NCBI RefSeq assembly: GCF_050947335.1
Contig: NW_027473366.1
Coordinates: 868,001 to 932,000, forward strand
Reading direction: 5' to 3'
Source: Megachile rotundata
Lineage: Eukaryota > Arthropoda > Insecta > Hymenoptera > Megachilidae
Length of the DNA stretch: 64,000 bases
Positions 63,181 through 64,000 of the stretch are shown in pieces. The position numbers and the translations under genes were made by a program. The notes under the pieces were generated by a model that had not been told where the DNA came from, searched no databases, and saw only the letters and a list, made by a program, of their open reading frames with translations. The stretch's first letter is position 1. Each line of letters begins with the position of its first letter.

Positions 63181-64000
63181 ATCGTGATTGTGTGATCGTG
63201 ATAGTGGGATTGTGACTGTGTGATTGTGTGATCGTGATTGAGATTGTGTGATTGTGATTGTGTGATACTGATTGTGTGATTGTGATTGTGTGATTGTGAT
63301 TGTGTGATTGTGATTGTGTGATTGTGATTGTGTGATTGTGATTGTGTGATTGTGATTGTGTGATTCTGATTGTGTGATTGTGATTGTGTGACCGTGATTG
63401 TGTGATTGTGATTGTGTGATTGTGATTGTGTGATTGTGATTGTGTGATCGTGATTTTGTGATAGTGATTATGTGATAGTGATAGTGTGATCTTGATTGTG
63501 TGATCGTGATTGTGTGATCGTGATTGTGTGGTCGTGATTGTGTGATCGTGATTGTGTGATCGTGTTTGTGTGAACGTGATTGTGACTGTGACTGCGTGAT
63601 TGTGATTGTGTGACTGTGATTGTGTGATTGTGATTGTGTGATCGTAATTGTGTGACCGTGATTGTGTGATCGTGATTGAGTGATCGTGATTGTGTGATTG
63701 TAATTGTGTGATTGTGATTGAGTGATTGTGATTGTGTGATTGTGCGATCGTGATTGTGCGATCGCGATTGTGTGATTGTGATTGTGTGGTCCTGATTTTG
63801 TGATCGTGATTGCGTGATCGTGATTGTGTGATTGTGTTATTGTGATTGTGTTATTGTGATTGTGTGATCGTGATTGTGTGATGGTGATTGTGTGATGGTG
63901 ATTGTGTGATTGTGATTGTGTGATCGTGACTGTGTGATCGTGATTGTGTCATCGTGATTGTGTGATCATGATTGTGTGACTGTGTAATTGTGATTGTGTG
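63181..64000 (+). repeat. D module 19 (partial, cut by the window edge)
   Basis: Matches D module 13 at +16,242 bp (GAACG 47331/63573, GCGATCGC 47516/63758, ATCATG near 63,965). It carries TGATCTTG like D module 13, not TCATCTTG like D modules 12 and 18. The module continues beyond the window. Confidence 0.9.

Larger units (their letters stand above)
1..64000 (+). repeat. 14-bp satellite array filling the whole window
   Basis: The basic unit is ATTGTGATTGTGTG (2 A, 7 T, 5 G, no C), a 6-bp half ATTGTG followed by an 8-bp half ATTGTGTG. Reading from base 1 to base 64000 I find only this unit, point-mutated versions of it, and extra 6- or 8-bp halves. All copies have the G/T-rich strand on top; I saw no inverted segment. 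No unique sequence, transposon end, tRNA-like or rRNA-like stretch is visible. The + strand has two TGA stops per 42 nt in every frame, so it cannot code. The array runs off both window ends, so its true length is unknown. A eukaryotic heterochromatic location is inferred from length and organisation, not shown by the sequence. Confidence 0.97.

Overview
The whole 64 kb window is one block of satellite (minisatellite-type) DNA. I see no gene, RNA gene, transposon or stretch of unique sequence in it. The founding unit is 14 bp, ATTGTGATTGTGTG on the + strand. It is built as a 6-mer (ATTGTG) followed by the same 6-mer plus an extra TG. Every copy lies in the same orientation, and the canonical unit has no C on the + strand. 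Both window edges fall inside the repeat, so the array is longer than what is shown. The organism cannot be named from this sequence. A gene-free tract this long with kilobase-scale higher-order structure points to a eukaryotic chromosome (heterochromatin: pericentromeric, subtelomeric, or a sex or B chromosome). That is inference.

Four kinds of block alternate. G arrays are near-perfect canonical 14-mers: 1-1489, 10691-12950, 16867-18282, 26686-27635, 31954-32957, 41446-42640, 44441-46947, 48761-49600, 59441-60718, 62516-63180, plus shorter runs. CG arrays are 43 units in which the last TG of the unit is CG, and they occur twice (12951-13552 and 18283-18884). A modules have the 8-mer half as ATTGTATG; there are eleven, from about 0.17 to 3.5 kb. 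D modules are mosaics of diverged units (ATCGTG, GACTGTG, ATTCTG, GTGGGATTG, TTATTG and others) and hold nearly all the C and CpG of the + strand.

Above the 14-mer there is a nested set of head-to-tail duplications, traced with private variants: about 2.7-3.0 kb (4.7-10.1 kb), 352 bp (15.6-16.3 kb) nested inside a 5,318 bp duplication (13-22 kb), 252 and 672 bp (22.5-25.4 kb), 5,268-5,324 bp (25.6-36.2 kb), about 640 bp (40.3-41.4 kb), 4,310 bp (42.6-48.8 kb), 682 bp (49.8-51.1 kb) and a roughly 18.0 kb duplication (33.5-44.5 against 51.5-62.5 kb). Offsets between copies drift almost entirely in steps of 14 bp, as expected from gain and loss of whole units by unequal exchange or slippage.

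The only coding-like signal comes from the repeat itself. The minus strand of a canonical, A or CG unit has no stop codon in any frame, and because 14 is not a multiple of 3 all three frames spell the same 14-residue peptide, HTITITQSQSHNHN. This yields apparent ORFs of up to 1,060 codons that I do not consider genes. The most noteworthy observations are this frame-independent open strand, the A modules that share one 3' end but have different 5' ends, the identical 43-unit CG arrays beside G arrays of different length, and the datable nesting of duplications.
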